The notes under the pieces are model-generated. The model searched no databases. It was not told the origin of the DNA and was given only the letters and a program-made list of their open reading frames with translations. The position numbers and the translations under genes were made by a program. Of a stretch of 47,919 nucleotides of DNA, positions 1 to 8,660 are shown in pieces. Position 1 is the stretch's first letter; every line of letters starts with the position of its first letter. Source of the DNA: Burkholderiales bacterium (GTDB taxonomy: Bacteria; Pseudomonadota; Gammaproteobacteria; Burkholderiales; Usitatibacteraceae); NCBI GenBank assembly GCA_019634955.1, contig JAHCAK010000032.1, positions 1-47,919 of the forward strand. Reading direction: 5' to 3'.

Positions 1-2576
1 CCCCCAAGGCCGCGCCCACGCCGCCGGGCCAGCCCAAGCCCTACGCGGAAGTGCTCAAGGACGCCAAGGCCATCCCCGGGTACTTCACGCTGCACGAGAA
101 GGACGAGAAGGTCTGGATCGAGATCAAGCCCGAGCAGTTCGACAAGCCCTTCTTCTTCTCGGCCAACATCCCGCGCTCCATCGGCGAGCGCGGCCTCTAC
201 GGCGGCCAGATGGCCGGCCCGTGGTTCGGCATGCCCTTCGCCGGCTCGCACATGGCGGTGTGGAAGAAGGTCGGCAACCAGGTGCAGCTCATCGCGAAGA
301 ACACGGAGTTCTTCGCCAAGCCCGGCACGCCGCAGGCGCAGTTCGTCTCCGAGTCGTTCTCCGACAGCCTCATCGCCTCCGCGCCGGCCGCCGCCGCGCC
401 GCACCCCGACACGAAGGCGGTGGTGATCGAGGCCAATGCGCTGCTCTTCGCCGACGTGCTGGGCTACGGCACGATGATCGAGCAGTCGTTCCGCATGCCC
501 TATGCGCTGGACGCCAAGAACACGAGCTTCAGCCGCGTGACCAACGCCGAGGGCGGCACGAGCCTGCAAGTCAACGCGCACTTCGCGGTGCCGAAGATCT
601 CGCCCCCGCCGCTCACGCCGCCGCCGAAGCCCCTGCCGCCGCCGCCCAAGGCGGTGCCGGACCCGCGCAGCTTCTTCGTGGGCTTCCAGTACAACTTCAT
701 GCCGCTGCCCGCGACGCCCATGGCCGCGCGCCCGGCCGATGAGCGCATCGGCCACTTCACCGTCTCCCGCGTGGACTACACCGACGACGTGACGCCCAAG
801 GCGCGCACCCACGTCGTGAACCGCTGGCGCCTGGAGAAGAAGGACCCGTCGGCCGCCGTCTCCGAGCCGAAGCAGCCCATCACCTACTGGCTCGACAAGA
901 ACATCCCCGAGAAGTACCGCAAGTCGGTCGCCGAGGGCGTGCTCGAGTGGAACAAGGCCTTCGAGAAGGCCGGCTTCAGGAACGCCCTCGTGGTGAGGCA
1001 GCAGACGGAGAAGGACGACTTCGACACGATGGACTCGCGCCACGCCTCCATCCGCTGGTTCACCGGCGCGGACGTCGGATTCGCCATCGGGCCCTCGCAC
1101 GTCGACCCGCGCTCCGGCGAGATCCTGGACGCCGACATCGGCATGTCCGACGTCTTCGCGCGCGGCGCGCGCCGGCAGGTCGCGGAGGACTTCGCGCGCA
1201 CCTTCGACCGCGAGACGCACGACCACGCCGCCGACCACCCCGCGATGGCCGCGCGCGGCTTCCTCGCCTGCAACTACATGAACGAGTCGGCGCGCGAGAT
1301 GCACTTCGCGATGGACCTGCTGGAGGCCCGCGGCCTCGCCATGGACGGCCCCGAGGCCGAGGCCGTGGCCCAGGCCTACGTGAAGGACGTGATCATGCAC
1401 GAGGTCGGCCACACGCTCGGCTTCCAGCACAACTTCCGCTCCTCGGGGATCTACACCCTCAAGCAGATCCAGGACCCGGCGTTCACGAAGCAGAACGGCA
1501 TCACGGGCTCGGTGATGGACTACACGCCGTTCAACATCTCCGCCAAGGGCGAGCCGCAGGGCGAGTACGCCATGAGCACGCTGGGGCCCTACGACTACTG
1601 GGCCGTGGAGTACGCCTACAAGGAGATCGACCCGGCGGGCGAGAAGGCCGAGCTCGCGCGCATCGCCTCGCGCTCGACGGAGCCGCAGCTCGCCTTCGCC
1701 AACGACGAGGACGCCGGCTACGGCAACGTCGCCATCGGCATCGATCCGGAGGTGAACCGCTTCGACCTCGGCGCCGACCCGATCGCCTACTACCGCAAGC
1801 GCATGCAGCTCTCGCGCGAGCTGTGGGACCGGCTTCAGACGATGCAGCTCGCCCCGGGCGAGAGCTACGAGCGCCTCACGCGCAGCTTCACCACGGGCTT
1901 CTCCGCGCTCAACCGCGTGGCGCCGCTGGCGGCCAAGTACGTGGGCGGCGTGCGCCACCTGCGCGACCGCGCCGGCTCCGGGCGGCCGATCTACGAGCCC
2001 ACGCCGGTGGCCCGGCAGCGCGAGGCGCTGGCGATGATGACGAACGACTTCTTCAAGGTGGACAGCTTCCGCTTCAAGCCGGAGTTCGTGAGCCGCATCG
2101 GCATCGACCACTTCGAGCGGCCGCGCAACCCCGACGTCTCCATCTCGGCGGCCGTCCTGAAGGTGCAGGGCGCGGTCCTCGACCAGCTCATGGCCGACAG
2201 CGTCGCCGCGCGCATCCTCGATTCGCAGGAGAAGGTGTCCGACCCGTCGAAGGCCATGCGCCTGTCGGAGGTCTACGACACGCTGCAGGGCGCCATCTGG
2301 TCGGAGCTGAAGACCGGCCAGGACATCTCCGGCATGCGCAGGAACCTCCAGCGCAACCACCTCGGCCGCATCGCCAACGCGCTCGTGAAGCCGTCGCCCA
2401 CGACGCCCGCGGATGCGCGAGCCCTCCAGCGCGAGAACGCCACGCAGCTCGCGTCGCAGATCCGGGCGGCGCTCGCGAAGCCCGGCATGTCCAAGGAGGC
2501 GAGGGCGCACCTCTCGGAGAGCCTCAACACGCTCACCGAGGCGCTGAAGGCCCCGCTCACGCGCGCGGCGGTCTGA
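1..2576 (+). CDS. Zinc-dependent metalloprotease, DUF5117/DUF5118-type (5' partial)
   Basis: The reading frame is open from the left edge (first full codon at base 3), so the true start and any signal peptide lie outside the window; the GTG at 51 is only the first in-window start codon. The visible product is about 858 residues. A zincin signature HEVGHTLGFQHN is encoded at about 1398-1433 and gives the three His ligands and the catalytic Glu. A Met-turn-like SVMDYTPFN follows about 30 residues later. This arrangement matches the large secreted zinc metalloproteases carrying DUF5117 and DUF4953-like regions. A proline-rich stretch lies at about 600-665. The next gene, a secreted prolyl oligopeptidase, starts 3 bp after the stop, so the pair probably forms an extracytoplasmic peptide-degrading unit. 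The substrate is unknown. Confidence 0.88.
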   Translation, partial: PKAAPTPPGQPKPYAEVLKDAKAIPGYFTLHEKDEKVWIEIKPEQFDKPFFFSANIPRSIGERGLYGGQMAGPWFGMPFAGSHMAVWKKVGNQVQLIAKNTEFFAKPGTPQAQFVSESFSDSLIASAPAAAAPHPDTKAVVIEANALLFADVLGYGTMIEQSFRMPYALDAKNTSFSRVTNAEGGTSLQVNAHFAVPKISPPPLTPPPKPLPPPPKAVPDPRSFFVGFQYNFMPLPATPMAARPADERIGHFTVSRVDYTDDVTPKARTHVVNRWRLEKKDPSAAVSEPKQPITYWLDKNIPEKYRKSVAEGVLEWNKAFEKAGFRNALVVRQQTEKDDFDTMDSRHASIRWFTGADVGFAIGPSHVDPRSGEILDADIGMSDVFARGARRQVAEDFARTFDRETHDHAADHPAMAARGFLACNYMNESAREMHFAMDLLEARGLAMDGPEAEAVAQAYVKDVIMHEVGHTLGFQHNFRSSGIYTLKQIQDPAFTKQNGITGSVMDYTPFNISAKGEPQGEYAMSTLGPYDYWAVEYAYKEIDPAGEKAELARIASRSTEPQLAFANDEDAGYGNVAIGIDPEVNRFDLGADPIAYYRKRMQLSRELWDRLQTMQLAPGESYERLTRSFTTGFSALNRVAPLAAKYVGGVRHLRDRAGSGRPIYEPTPVARQREALAMMTNDFFKVDSFRFKPEFVSRIGIDHFERPRNPDVSISAAVLKVQGAVLDQLMADSVAARILDSQEKVSDPSKAMRLSEVYDTLQGAIWSELKTGQDISGMRRNLQRNHLGRIANALVKPSPTTPADARALQRENATQLASQIRAALAKPGMSKEARAHLSESLNTLTEALKAPLTRAAV

Positions 2577-2578
2577 GC

Positions 2579-4762
2579 GTGCGGGGGCTTGCACTGGCGG
2601 CCGGCGCGCTCCTCGCGCCGGCCGCTGCCCTTGCCGCGGCCTTCGCCGGCGTCGAGGTTCCGCCGCCGCCGGCCCCGCGCCCCGTGTTCGACACGCACTG
2701 GGGCGTGAAGGTCGAGGACCCGTACCGGTTCCTCGAGAACACGGCGGATCCCGAGGTGCAGAAGCTCATGCGCGCGCAGGCCGACGCCGCGCAGGCGATC
2801 CTCGACCGCATCCCGGGCCGGGACAAGCTGCTCGCCCGCGTCCGCGAGATCGACGACGCCACGCCCGCCGTCGTGGGCGCCGTCCAGCGCGACGACAAGG
2901 GAGTGCTCTACTACCTCAAGCGCGACGCGAAGGCGAACCAGCTCAAGCTCTACACGCGCGCCGCTTCGGGAGGAGAGGAATCGCTCCTCGTGGACCCGGA
3001 GGCCGAGAGCCGCGCGGCCGGCAAGCCGCACGCGATCAACGGCTTCACGGTCTCCCCGGACGGGCGCCGCGTCGCGTTCGTGATGGCCGTCGGCGGCGCC
3101 GAGATCGGGGCGCTGCGCGTGATCGACACCAAGACCCGCGAGGAAGTGCAGCCCCGTACCGACCGCGTCCGTGGCGGGCAGGTGGGCTGGCTTCCCGACT
3201 CGAGCGGCTTCTTCTACGGCCGCCTGGCGGAGGGCTACGAGAAGCGCCCCCGCGCCGAGCGCTTCATGGACGTGCTGAGCTACCTGCGGCGGCTGGATGC
3301 CCCGGCCGCGGACAAGGCCGTCTTCGGCCCCGGGCTGCATCCGGAAGTGGACATCGACCGCTCGTCCTCCGGCGCGCTGTTCGTCGCGCGCGGCACGGGG
3401 CTCGTGGCGGCACTCGTGTACCACGGCGTGGACCGCAACCGTTCGCTGTTCGTGGCGGACCAGGCCGGCGTCCTCGAGGGCAAGCCGCGCTGGCGCAAGG
3501 TGTTCGACCGCGGGGACCAGGTGAACGCCGTGGCGGCCGGCGGCGGCTGGCTCTACGCCAAGACGGCGAAGGACGCGCCCCGCTTCAAGGTGATCCGCCT
3601 GGCGCTGCCCGAGGCCGACCCGGCGCGCGCCGCCACGGTCATTCCCGCGGGCGAGGAGGTCATCGCCGAGATCGCCGCCGCGAAGGAAGGCCTCTACGTG
3701 ACGACGCGCCGCGGACCGGCCAAGACGCTCACGCGCATCGCCCACGACGCCGGGGCGAAGGCCGAAGCCGTGCCGATGCCCTTCGAGGGCAACATCGACC
3801 TCGTGGACGCCGACGGCGACACGCCGGGGCTCGTCCTCACGCTGGGCGGCTGGACGCGTGCCGCGAAGCACTACCTGCTGGCGGGGGCGGGCGCGAGCGC
3901 CACCCCGCTCGCGCTCGCCCCGGCCGGCCGCTACGACGAGCCCGCGGGCATCGTCTCGCGCGAAGTCATGGTGAAGAGCCACGACGGCGTGGCGGTGCCG
4001 GTGTCGATCATCTCGCGCGCCGACATCCGGCTCGACGGCCGCTCGCCCGCGATGCTCTACGGCTACGGCGCCTACGGGATCGTGGAGGAGCCCGGCTGGA
4101 GCCCGCGCCTGCTCGCGTGGCTGGAGCGGGGCGGCGTCTTCGCCATCGCGCACGTGCGCGGCGGCGGCATCTTCGGCGACGCCTGGCACCGCGCCGGCTG
4201 GAAGACCACGAAGCACAACACCTGGAAGGACGGCATCGCGGCGGCCGAGTGGCTCGTGGCGCAGGGTTATACGGCGAAGGACCGCCTCTCGATCTACGGC
4301 GGCAGCGCCGGCGGCATCTTCGTGGGCCGCGCCATCACCGAGCGGCCGGACCTCTTCGCGTCGGCCGTCGTCGGCGTGGGCAACACCGATTCGCTGCGCT
4401 CCGAGACGCGCGCCAATGGTGCCGGCAACATCCCGGAGTACGGCACGTTCACGAAGGAGGACGAGTTCCGGGGCCTCGCCGCGATGAGCCCGTACGCCAA
4501 CGTGAAGCCCGGCGCCGCCTACCCCGCGGTCCTCTTCGAGCACGGCGTGAACGACATCCGCGTGGACGTGTGGATGACGCTCAAGACGGGGTCGCGGCTG
4601 GCGGCCGCCACTTCGAGCGGCAAGCCCGTGCTCATGCGGCTGGAGTACGACGCGGGGCACGGGCCGGGCGCCACGCGCGACCAGGCGCAGCGCCGCACGG
4701 CGGACCGCTGGGCGTTCATGCTGTGGCAGGCGGGCGCGGAAGGCTTCCAGCCCGCGCCGTAG
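2579..4762 (+). CDS. Prolyl oligopeptidase family serine peptidase (S9A), exported
   Basis: A GTG start at 2579, 2 bp after the preceding stop, gives 727 aa beginning with a signal peptide (MRGLALAAGALLAPAAALAA). An N-terminal segment with DPYRFLEN, typical of the S9A family, is followed by the beta-propeller region and a C-terminal alpha/beta hydrolase domain. The catalytic residues are visible: Ser576 in YGGSAGG, Asp659 in GVNDIRVD and His694 in YDAGHGPG. The family cleaves short peptides after proline, and the propeller excludes folded proteins. The longer open frame upstream (back to 947) lies within the metalloprotease gene and is a shadow. The spacing suggests co-transcription with the metalloprotease. 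Confidence 0.93.
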   Translation: MRGLALAAGALLAPAAALAAAFAGVEVPPPPAPRPVFDTHWGVKVEDPYRFLENTADPEVQKLMRAQADAAQAILDRIPGRDKLLARVREIDDATPAVVGAVQRDDKGVLYYLKRDAKANQLKLYTRAASGGEESLLVDPEAESRAAGKPHAINGFTVSPDGRRVAFVMAVGGAEIGALRVIDTKTREEVQPRTDRVRGGQVGWLPDSSGFFYGRLAEGYEKRPRAERFMDVLSYLRRLDAPAADKAVFGPGLHPEVDIDRSSSGALFVARGTGLVAALVYHGVDRNRSLFVADQAGVLEGKPRWRKVFDRGDQVNAVAAGGGWLYAKTAKDAPRFKVIRLALPEADPARAATVIPAGEEVIAEIAAAKEGLYVTTRRGPAKTLTRIAHDAGAKAEAVPMPFEGNIDLVDADGDTPGLVLTLGGWTRAAKHYLLAGAGASATPLALAPAGRYDEPAGIVSREVMVKSHDGVAVPVSIISRADIRLDGRSPAMLYGYGAYGIVEEPGWSPRLLAWLERGGVFAIAHVRGGGIFGDAWHRAGWKTTKHNTWKDGIAAAEWLVAQGYTAKDRLSIYGGSAGGIFVGRAITERPDLFASAVVGVGNTDSLRSETRANGAGNIPEYGTFTKEDEFRGLAAMSPYANVKPGAAYPAVLFEHGVNDIRVDVWMTLKTGSRLAAATSSGKPVLMRLEYDAGHGPGATRDQAQRRTADRWAFMLWQAGAEGFQPAP

Positions 4763-4783
4763 GGGCAGTTCCCGCCCGGCTAC

Positions 4784-4816
4784 AATAGGCCTGCCGGCTC
4801 CCCCGGCAGGCCTATT
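4784..4816. terminator. Perfect 14-bp inverted repeat between peptidase and phoH
   Basis: The arms at 4784-4797 and 4803-4816 are perfectly complementary (AATAGGCCTGCCGG and its reverse complement) around a 5-nt loop. The 3' side continues TTCTCC with no real T-run. It may terminate the peptidase transcript, or form a 5'-UTR hairpin for phoH, whose GTG lies 14 nt further on. TACAAT at 4781-4786 overlaps the left arm and could be a -10 element for phoH. Confidence 0.55.
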
Positions 4817-4830
4817 CTCCTTCCGCCACC

Positions 4831-5787
4831 GTGAAGACCCAGACCCAGGAAGTGGCGTTCGCGCCGGTCGACAACGCGCGCCTCGCGATGCTCTGCGGCG
4901 CGATGGACGAAAACCTGCGCCAGATCGAGACCGCGCTGGACGTGGCCATCGCCCGCCGGGCTGAGCGCTTCAGCGTCTCGGGCGCGCCCGCGCAGGTGGA
5001 GATCGCCGCGCGGGCGCTGCGCAAGTTCTACGACCTCGCCGCCCGCGACCTCTCGGTGGAGGACATCCAGCTCGGGCTCGTGGAGATCTCGCGCACGCCG
5101 GCCGGGGCCGCGCCGGAGTCGCCTGCGCTGAGGCTTCCGCGCAAGAGCGAGCTCGCCGCCCGGACGCCGCGCCAGGCCCAGTACCTGCAGCAGATGCGCT
5201 CCCACGACATCACCTTCGGCGTGGGTCCCGCCGGCACGGGGAAGACCTTCCTCGCCGTGGCGGCGGCGGTGGACGCCTTCGAGCGCGACGCCGTGAAGCG
5301 CATCGTCCTCACGCGCCCCGCCGTCGAGGCCGGGGAGAAGCTGGGGTTCCTCCCGGGCGACCTCGCGCAGAAGGTCGACCCGTACCTGCGCCCGCTCTAC
5401 GACGCGCTCTACGACCTCATGGGCTACGACAAGGTGAGCCGCCTCTTCGAGCGCGGAGCGATCGAGGTCGCTCCTCTCGCCTTCATGCGCGGGCGCACGC
5501 TCAACCACTCCTTCATCATCCTCGACGAGGCGCAGAACACGACGCCGGAGCAGATGAAGATGTTCCTCACGCGCATCGGGTTCGGCTCGCGCGCCGTGGT
5601 GACGGGGGACGTCACGCAGATCGACCTCGGGCGCGGGCAGGCCTCCGGGCTCGTCGACGCGAGGAACGTCCTCGCGGACGTGCGCGGCATCGCCTTCACC
5701 GTGTTCCAGTCCGAGGACGTCGTGCGCCACCCGCTCGTGCAGGCCATCGTCGACGCCTACGAGCGGCGCTCGGCCAAGAAGAAGTGA
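4831..5787 (+). CDS. ybeZ: PhoH-like ATPase YbeZ
   Basis: The 318-aa protein starts at GTG 4831; no in-frame ATG is well placed and there is no clear Shine-Dalgarno. The N-terminal part resembles the KH-like region of PhoH/YbeZ proteins. The P-loop NTPase has Walker A GPAGTGKT at residues 132-139 and Walker B IILDEAQN around residue 232, followed by VVTGDVTQIDL, all typical of PhoH. YbeZ proteins are linked to RNA metabolism and ribosome maturation together with YbeY. The stop overlaps the GTG of ybeY by 4 bp, so translation is probably coupled. The 14-bp hairpin just upstream is the odd feature. Confidence 0.93.
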   Translation: MKTQTQEVAFAPVDNARLAMLCGAMDENLRQIETALDVAIARRAERFSVSGAPAQVEIAARALRKFYDLAARDLSVEDIQLGLVEISRTPAGAAPESPALRLPRKSELAARTPRQAQYLQQMRSHDITFGVGPAGTGKTFLAVAAAVDAFERDAVKRIVLTRPAVEAGEKLGFLPGDLAQKVDPYLRPLYDALYDLMGYDKVSRLFERGAIEVAPLAFMRGRTLNHSFIILDEAQNTTPEQMKMFLTRIGFGSRAVVTGDVTQIDLGRGQASGLVDARNVLADVRGIAFTVFQSEDVVRHPLVQAIVDAYERRSAKKK

Positions 5788-6233
5788 AGGCGCGCCGCCT
5801 CGACCTCGCGATCCAGCGTGCGTCGCGGGCGGCGCACATCCCGGCGGACGCGCGGCTGCGGGCCTGGGCGCGGGCGGCGCTCTCGCGCGACGCCACGGTG
5901 GCGCTGCGCTACGTGGCCGAGGCCGAGGGGCGGCGCCTCAACCGCGAGTACCGCGGCAAGGACTACGCCACCAACGTGCTCACCTTCGTCTACGACGGCG
6001 CGCCGCGCGGCGCGCTCGCCGGCGACGTCGTGATCTGCGCGCCGGTGGTCGCCCGCGAGGCCCGGGAGCAGGGCAAGCCTGTCCTCGCCCACCACGCGCA
6101 CCTCCTCGTGCACGGGCTGCTGCACCTGCAGGGCCACGACCACGAGCGGGAAGCCGAGGCGGTGCGCATGGAGCGGCGCGAGCGCGCCATCCTTGCGCGG
6201 CTGGGCTTCCCCGACCCGTACGCCGGCCGGTGA
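5784..6233 (+). CDS. ybeY: Endoribonuclease / rRNA maturation factor YbeY
   Basis: The 149-aa protein starts at GTG 5784, overlapping the phoH stop (GTGA). The family metal-binding motif is present as HGLLHLQGHDHE, with His110, His114 and His120 as zinc ligands. YbeY is a single-strand-specific metal-dependent endoribonuclease involved in 16S rRNA 3'-end processing and ribosome quality control. Its length is normal (about 150-155 aa in relatives). Its place between phoH and corC is the standard proteobacterial order. Confidence 0.95.
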   Translation: MKARRLDLAIQRASRAAHIPADARLRAWARAALSRDATVALRYVAEAEGRRLNREYRGKDYATNVLTFVYDGAPRGALAGDVVICAPVVAREAREQGKPVLAHHAHLLVHGLLHLQGHDHEREAEAVRMERRERAILARLGFPDPYAGR

Positions 6234-6258
6234 CGCCGGGATGCCCGTAACCCGGGTC

Positions 6259-6267
6259 TGCTAAAGT
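6259..6267 (+). promoter_or_regulatory. Extended -10 promoter candidate for corC-lnt
   Basis: TGCTAAAGT reads as TGn plus the -10 hexamer TAAAGT, ending 30 nt before the corC ATG. No convincing -35 is seen. The same TGC-plus-hexamer pattern recurs upstream of several other genes in the window, which raises confidence. Confidence 0.4.
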
Positions 6268-6297
6268 ATCCCGCGTCGAGTCACCCCCGCCCCCCGA

Positions 6298-7143
6298 ATG
6301 GACGAGCCCCCCAAGCCGAGCCTCCTCGAGCGCCTGTCGTCGCTCCTGCTTCGCGAGCCCGAGGACCGCGGCCAGCTGGTAGAGCTCCTGCATTCCGCCT
6401 TCGAGCGGAAGATCCTGGACGGCGACGCGCTCTCGATGATCGAGGGCGTGCTGCAGGTCTCCGAGACGCGCGTGGCCGACGTGATGATCCCGCGCTCGCA
6501 GATGGACATGATCGACGTCGAGGAGAGCCCCGAGTCGTTCATCCCGTTCGTGATCGAGACGGCGCACTCGCGCTTCCCCGTCTGGGAGGAGAACCGCGAC
6601 AACGTGATCGGGATCCTGCTCGCCAAGGACCTGCTGCGCTTCTACGCCGAGGAGGAGTTCAACGTCCGCGAGATGCTGCGGCCCGCGGTGTTCGTGCCCG
6701 AATCCAAGCGCCTGAACGTGCTGCTGAAGGAGTTCCGCGCCAACCGCAACCACATCGCCATCGTCGTGGACGAGTACGGCGGCGTGGCGGGCCTCGTCAC
6801 GATCGAGGACGTGATCGAGCAGATCGTGGGCGACATCGAGGACGAGTACGACTTCGACGAGACCGAGGACAACATCCTCGCCGACCGCAACGGCCGCTTC
6901 CGCGTGAAGGCGGTCACCGAGATCGCCGACTTCAACGAGCACTTCGGCACGGCCTTCCGCGACGACGACCACGACACCGTGGGCGGGCTCGTGCTCTCGC
7001 GCTTCGGGCGCCTGCCCAAGCGCGGCGAGTCGGTCACCATCGACGACCTCGTCTTCCAGGTGCTGCGGGCCGACAGCCGCAAGCTGCACGCGCTGCTGGT
7101 CGAGCGGCGCCCGGAGGCGGCCGGGCCCGGGGCGGAAGCTTGA
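6298..7143 (+). CDS. corC: CorC/YbeX family protein (HlyC/CorC type, CBS domains)
   Basis: The 281-aa cytoplasmic protein starts at ATG 6298. It carries a CBS-domain pair at about residues 60-180 (VADVMIPRSQMDMI, then IAIVVDEYGGVAGLVTIEDVIEQIVGDI) and a C-terminal CorC/HlyC transporter-associated domain from about 195. It lacks the membrane-spanning DUF21 domain, as in E. coli YbeX/CorC, which has been tied to magnesium/cobalt efflux and more recently to ribosome function. The stop overlaps the TTG start of lnt by 4 bp. The acidic stretch IEDEYDFDETEDN is usual for the family. Confidence 0.92.
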   Translation: MDEPPKPSLLERLSSLLLREPEDRGQLVELLHSAFERKILDGDALSMIEGVLQVSETRVADVMIPRSQMDMIDVEESPESFIPFVIETAHSRFPVWEENRDNVIGILLAKDLLRFYAEEEFNVREMLRPAVFVPESKRLNVLLKEFRANRNHIAIVVDEYGGVAGLVTIEDVIEQIVGDIEDEYDFDETEDNILADRNGRFRVKAVTEIADFNEHFGTAFRDDDHDTVGGLVLSRFGRLPKRGESVTIDDLVFQVLRADSRKLHALLVERRPEAAGPGAEA

Positions 7144-8660
7144 CCGGCGCGTCGGCGAGGCCGGCGCGCCCCGCCGCCGTGCTCGCCTGGGGCATCGGCC
7201 TGCCCGCCATCGCGGGCGCTGCCGCGGTCGCGGGCTTCGCGCCGCTCTACGCCTGGCCCGTGCCCATCGCGGCGCTGGCGGTGCTCTTCCTCGCCTGGAC
7301 GCGCAGCGGCTCGCCGCTGCAGGCCGCGATCACCGGCTTCGCCTTCGGCCTGGGGCTGAACCTCGCCGGCGTGTCGTGGGTGTTCGTGAGCCTGCACGAG
7401 TTCGGCCACATGCCGGCGGCGCTCGCGGCCGTGGCGACCTTCCTCTTCTGCGCCTACCTCGCGCTCTTCCCGGCGGCGGCCGGCTGGCTCGCGCGGCGGC
7501 TTCCCGCGGGGCGGCAGGCGCGCGTGCTGGCGCTCATGCCGGCCGCGTTCGTCCTGCTCGAGTGGGTGCGCGGCTGGCTCTTCACGGGCTTCCCGTGGCT
7601 CGTGGCCGGTTATTCGCAGGCCCCGGCGAGCCCGCTGTCGGGATTCGCGCCTGTCCTCGGCGCCTACGGCGTCTCGCTCGCCGTGGCCGTGGCCGCGGCC
7701 CTCCTCGCGGCCTTCGCGCAGAGCCCGGCGTGGTCGCGCCCGCGCGCGGTGCTCGCGGCGGCCTTCGTCGCGCTGCTGGGCGCGGGGGCCGCGCTCAAGC
7801 TCGTGCCGTGGACCGGGCCCTCCGGCCCGCCCCTCGCCGTCGCGCTCCTGCAGGGCAACGTGTCGCAGCACCTCAAGTGGCGCGAGGACGTGCGCGAGCG
7901 GACGCTTCGCGATTACCACGCGGCCATCGTGCGAAGCCCGGCGCGCGTCGTGGTTCTCCCGGAGACGGCGCTTCCGGCGTTCCTGGACCAGCTCCCGCCG
8001 GGCTACCTCGAGTCCCTGCGCGGGCACGCGCGTGCCGCGGGCAAGGACATCCTCATCGGCACGGTCGAACGCGACGCGCGCGAGGGGCGCACCGCCTACT
8101 GGAACAGCGTCGTGCGCATCGGCGCGGGCGCCGACCAGTCGTACCGCAAGCGCCACCTCGTGCCCTTCGGCGAGTTCATCCCGCCGGGCTTCGGCTGGAT
8201 CCTCGCGGTGCTGCAGATCCCGCTCACGGATTTCGCCCGCGGCGAGGCGGCCCAGGCGCCGCTCGCGGCCGGCGGCGCCGCGTGGGGCGTGGCCATCTGC
8301 TACGAGGACATCTTCGGCGAGGAGGTGATCGACGCCCTCCCGCAGGCGGGCGTGCTCCTCAACGTGAGCAACGACGCGTGGTTCGGCCGCTCGCTCGCCG
8401 CCGACCAGCACCTGCAGTTCTCGCAGATGCGCGCGCTCGAGACGGGCCGCTGGATGGTGCGCGCGACCAACACGGGCGTGACCGCGGCCATCGACGGGAA
8501 GGGGCGCGTCGTCGCGCGGCTGCCGCAGTTCACGACGGGCGAACTCGCCGCCGCGCCCGTGCCGCACGCGGGCGCCACGCCCTTCGTCCGCTGGGGCAAC
8601 CTCCCGGCGCTCGCGATCGCGGCCGCGATGGCCGCCGCCGCGGCGCTCAGGCGGCGCTAG
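7140..8660 (+). CDS. lnt: Apolipoprotein N-acyltransferase
   Basis: The 506-aa inner-membrane enzyme catalyses the third step of lipoprotein maturation, N-acylation of the diacylglyceryl cysteine. The start is TTG 7140, overlapping the corC stop (TTGA). The first half is strongly hydrophobic with several membrane segments; the second half is a periplasmic nitrilase-like domain. The catalytic triad is visible as Glu275 (LPETALPAF), Lys337 (YRKRHLVPFGEF) and Cys387 (AICYEDIFGE), at almost the same spacing as in E. coli. The 3' end overlaps the convergent methyltransferase gene by 14 bp, with no room for a separate terminator. Confidence 0.95.
   Translation: MTGASARPARPAAVLAWGIGLPAIAGAAAVAGFAPLYAWPVPIAALAVLFLAWTRSGSPLQAAITGFAFGLGLNLAGVSWVFVSLHEFGHMPAALAAVATFLFCAYLALFPAAAGWLARRLPAGRQARVLALMPAAFVLLEWVRGWLFTGFPWLVAGYSQAPASPLSGFAPVLGAYGVSLAVAVAAALLAAFAQSPAWSRPRAVLAAAFVALLGAGAALKLVPWTGPSGPPLAVALLQGNVSQHLKWREDVRERTLRDYHAAIVRSPARVVVLPETALPAFLDQLPPGYLESLRGHARAAGKDILIGTVERDAREGRTAYWNSVVRIGAGADQSYRKRHLVPFGEFIPPGFGWILAVLQIPLTDFARGEAAQAPLAAGGAAWGVAICYEDIFGEEVIDALPQAGVLLNVSNDAWFGRSLAADQHLQFSQMRALETGRWMVRATNTGVTAAIDGKGRVVARLPQFTTGELAAAPVPHAGATPFVRWGNLPALAIAAAMAAAAALRRR

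Noticed and set aside
947-2578. An N-terminal extension of the prolyl oligopeptidase frame
   Set aside because: It lies inside the metalloprotease gene; the GTG at 2579 gives a proper signal peptide.
2273-4660. A 795-codon open frame opposite the prolyl oligopeptidase
   Set aside because: It has no recognisable motif and its composition mirrors the codon third positions of the real gene.
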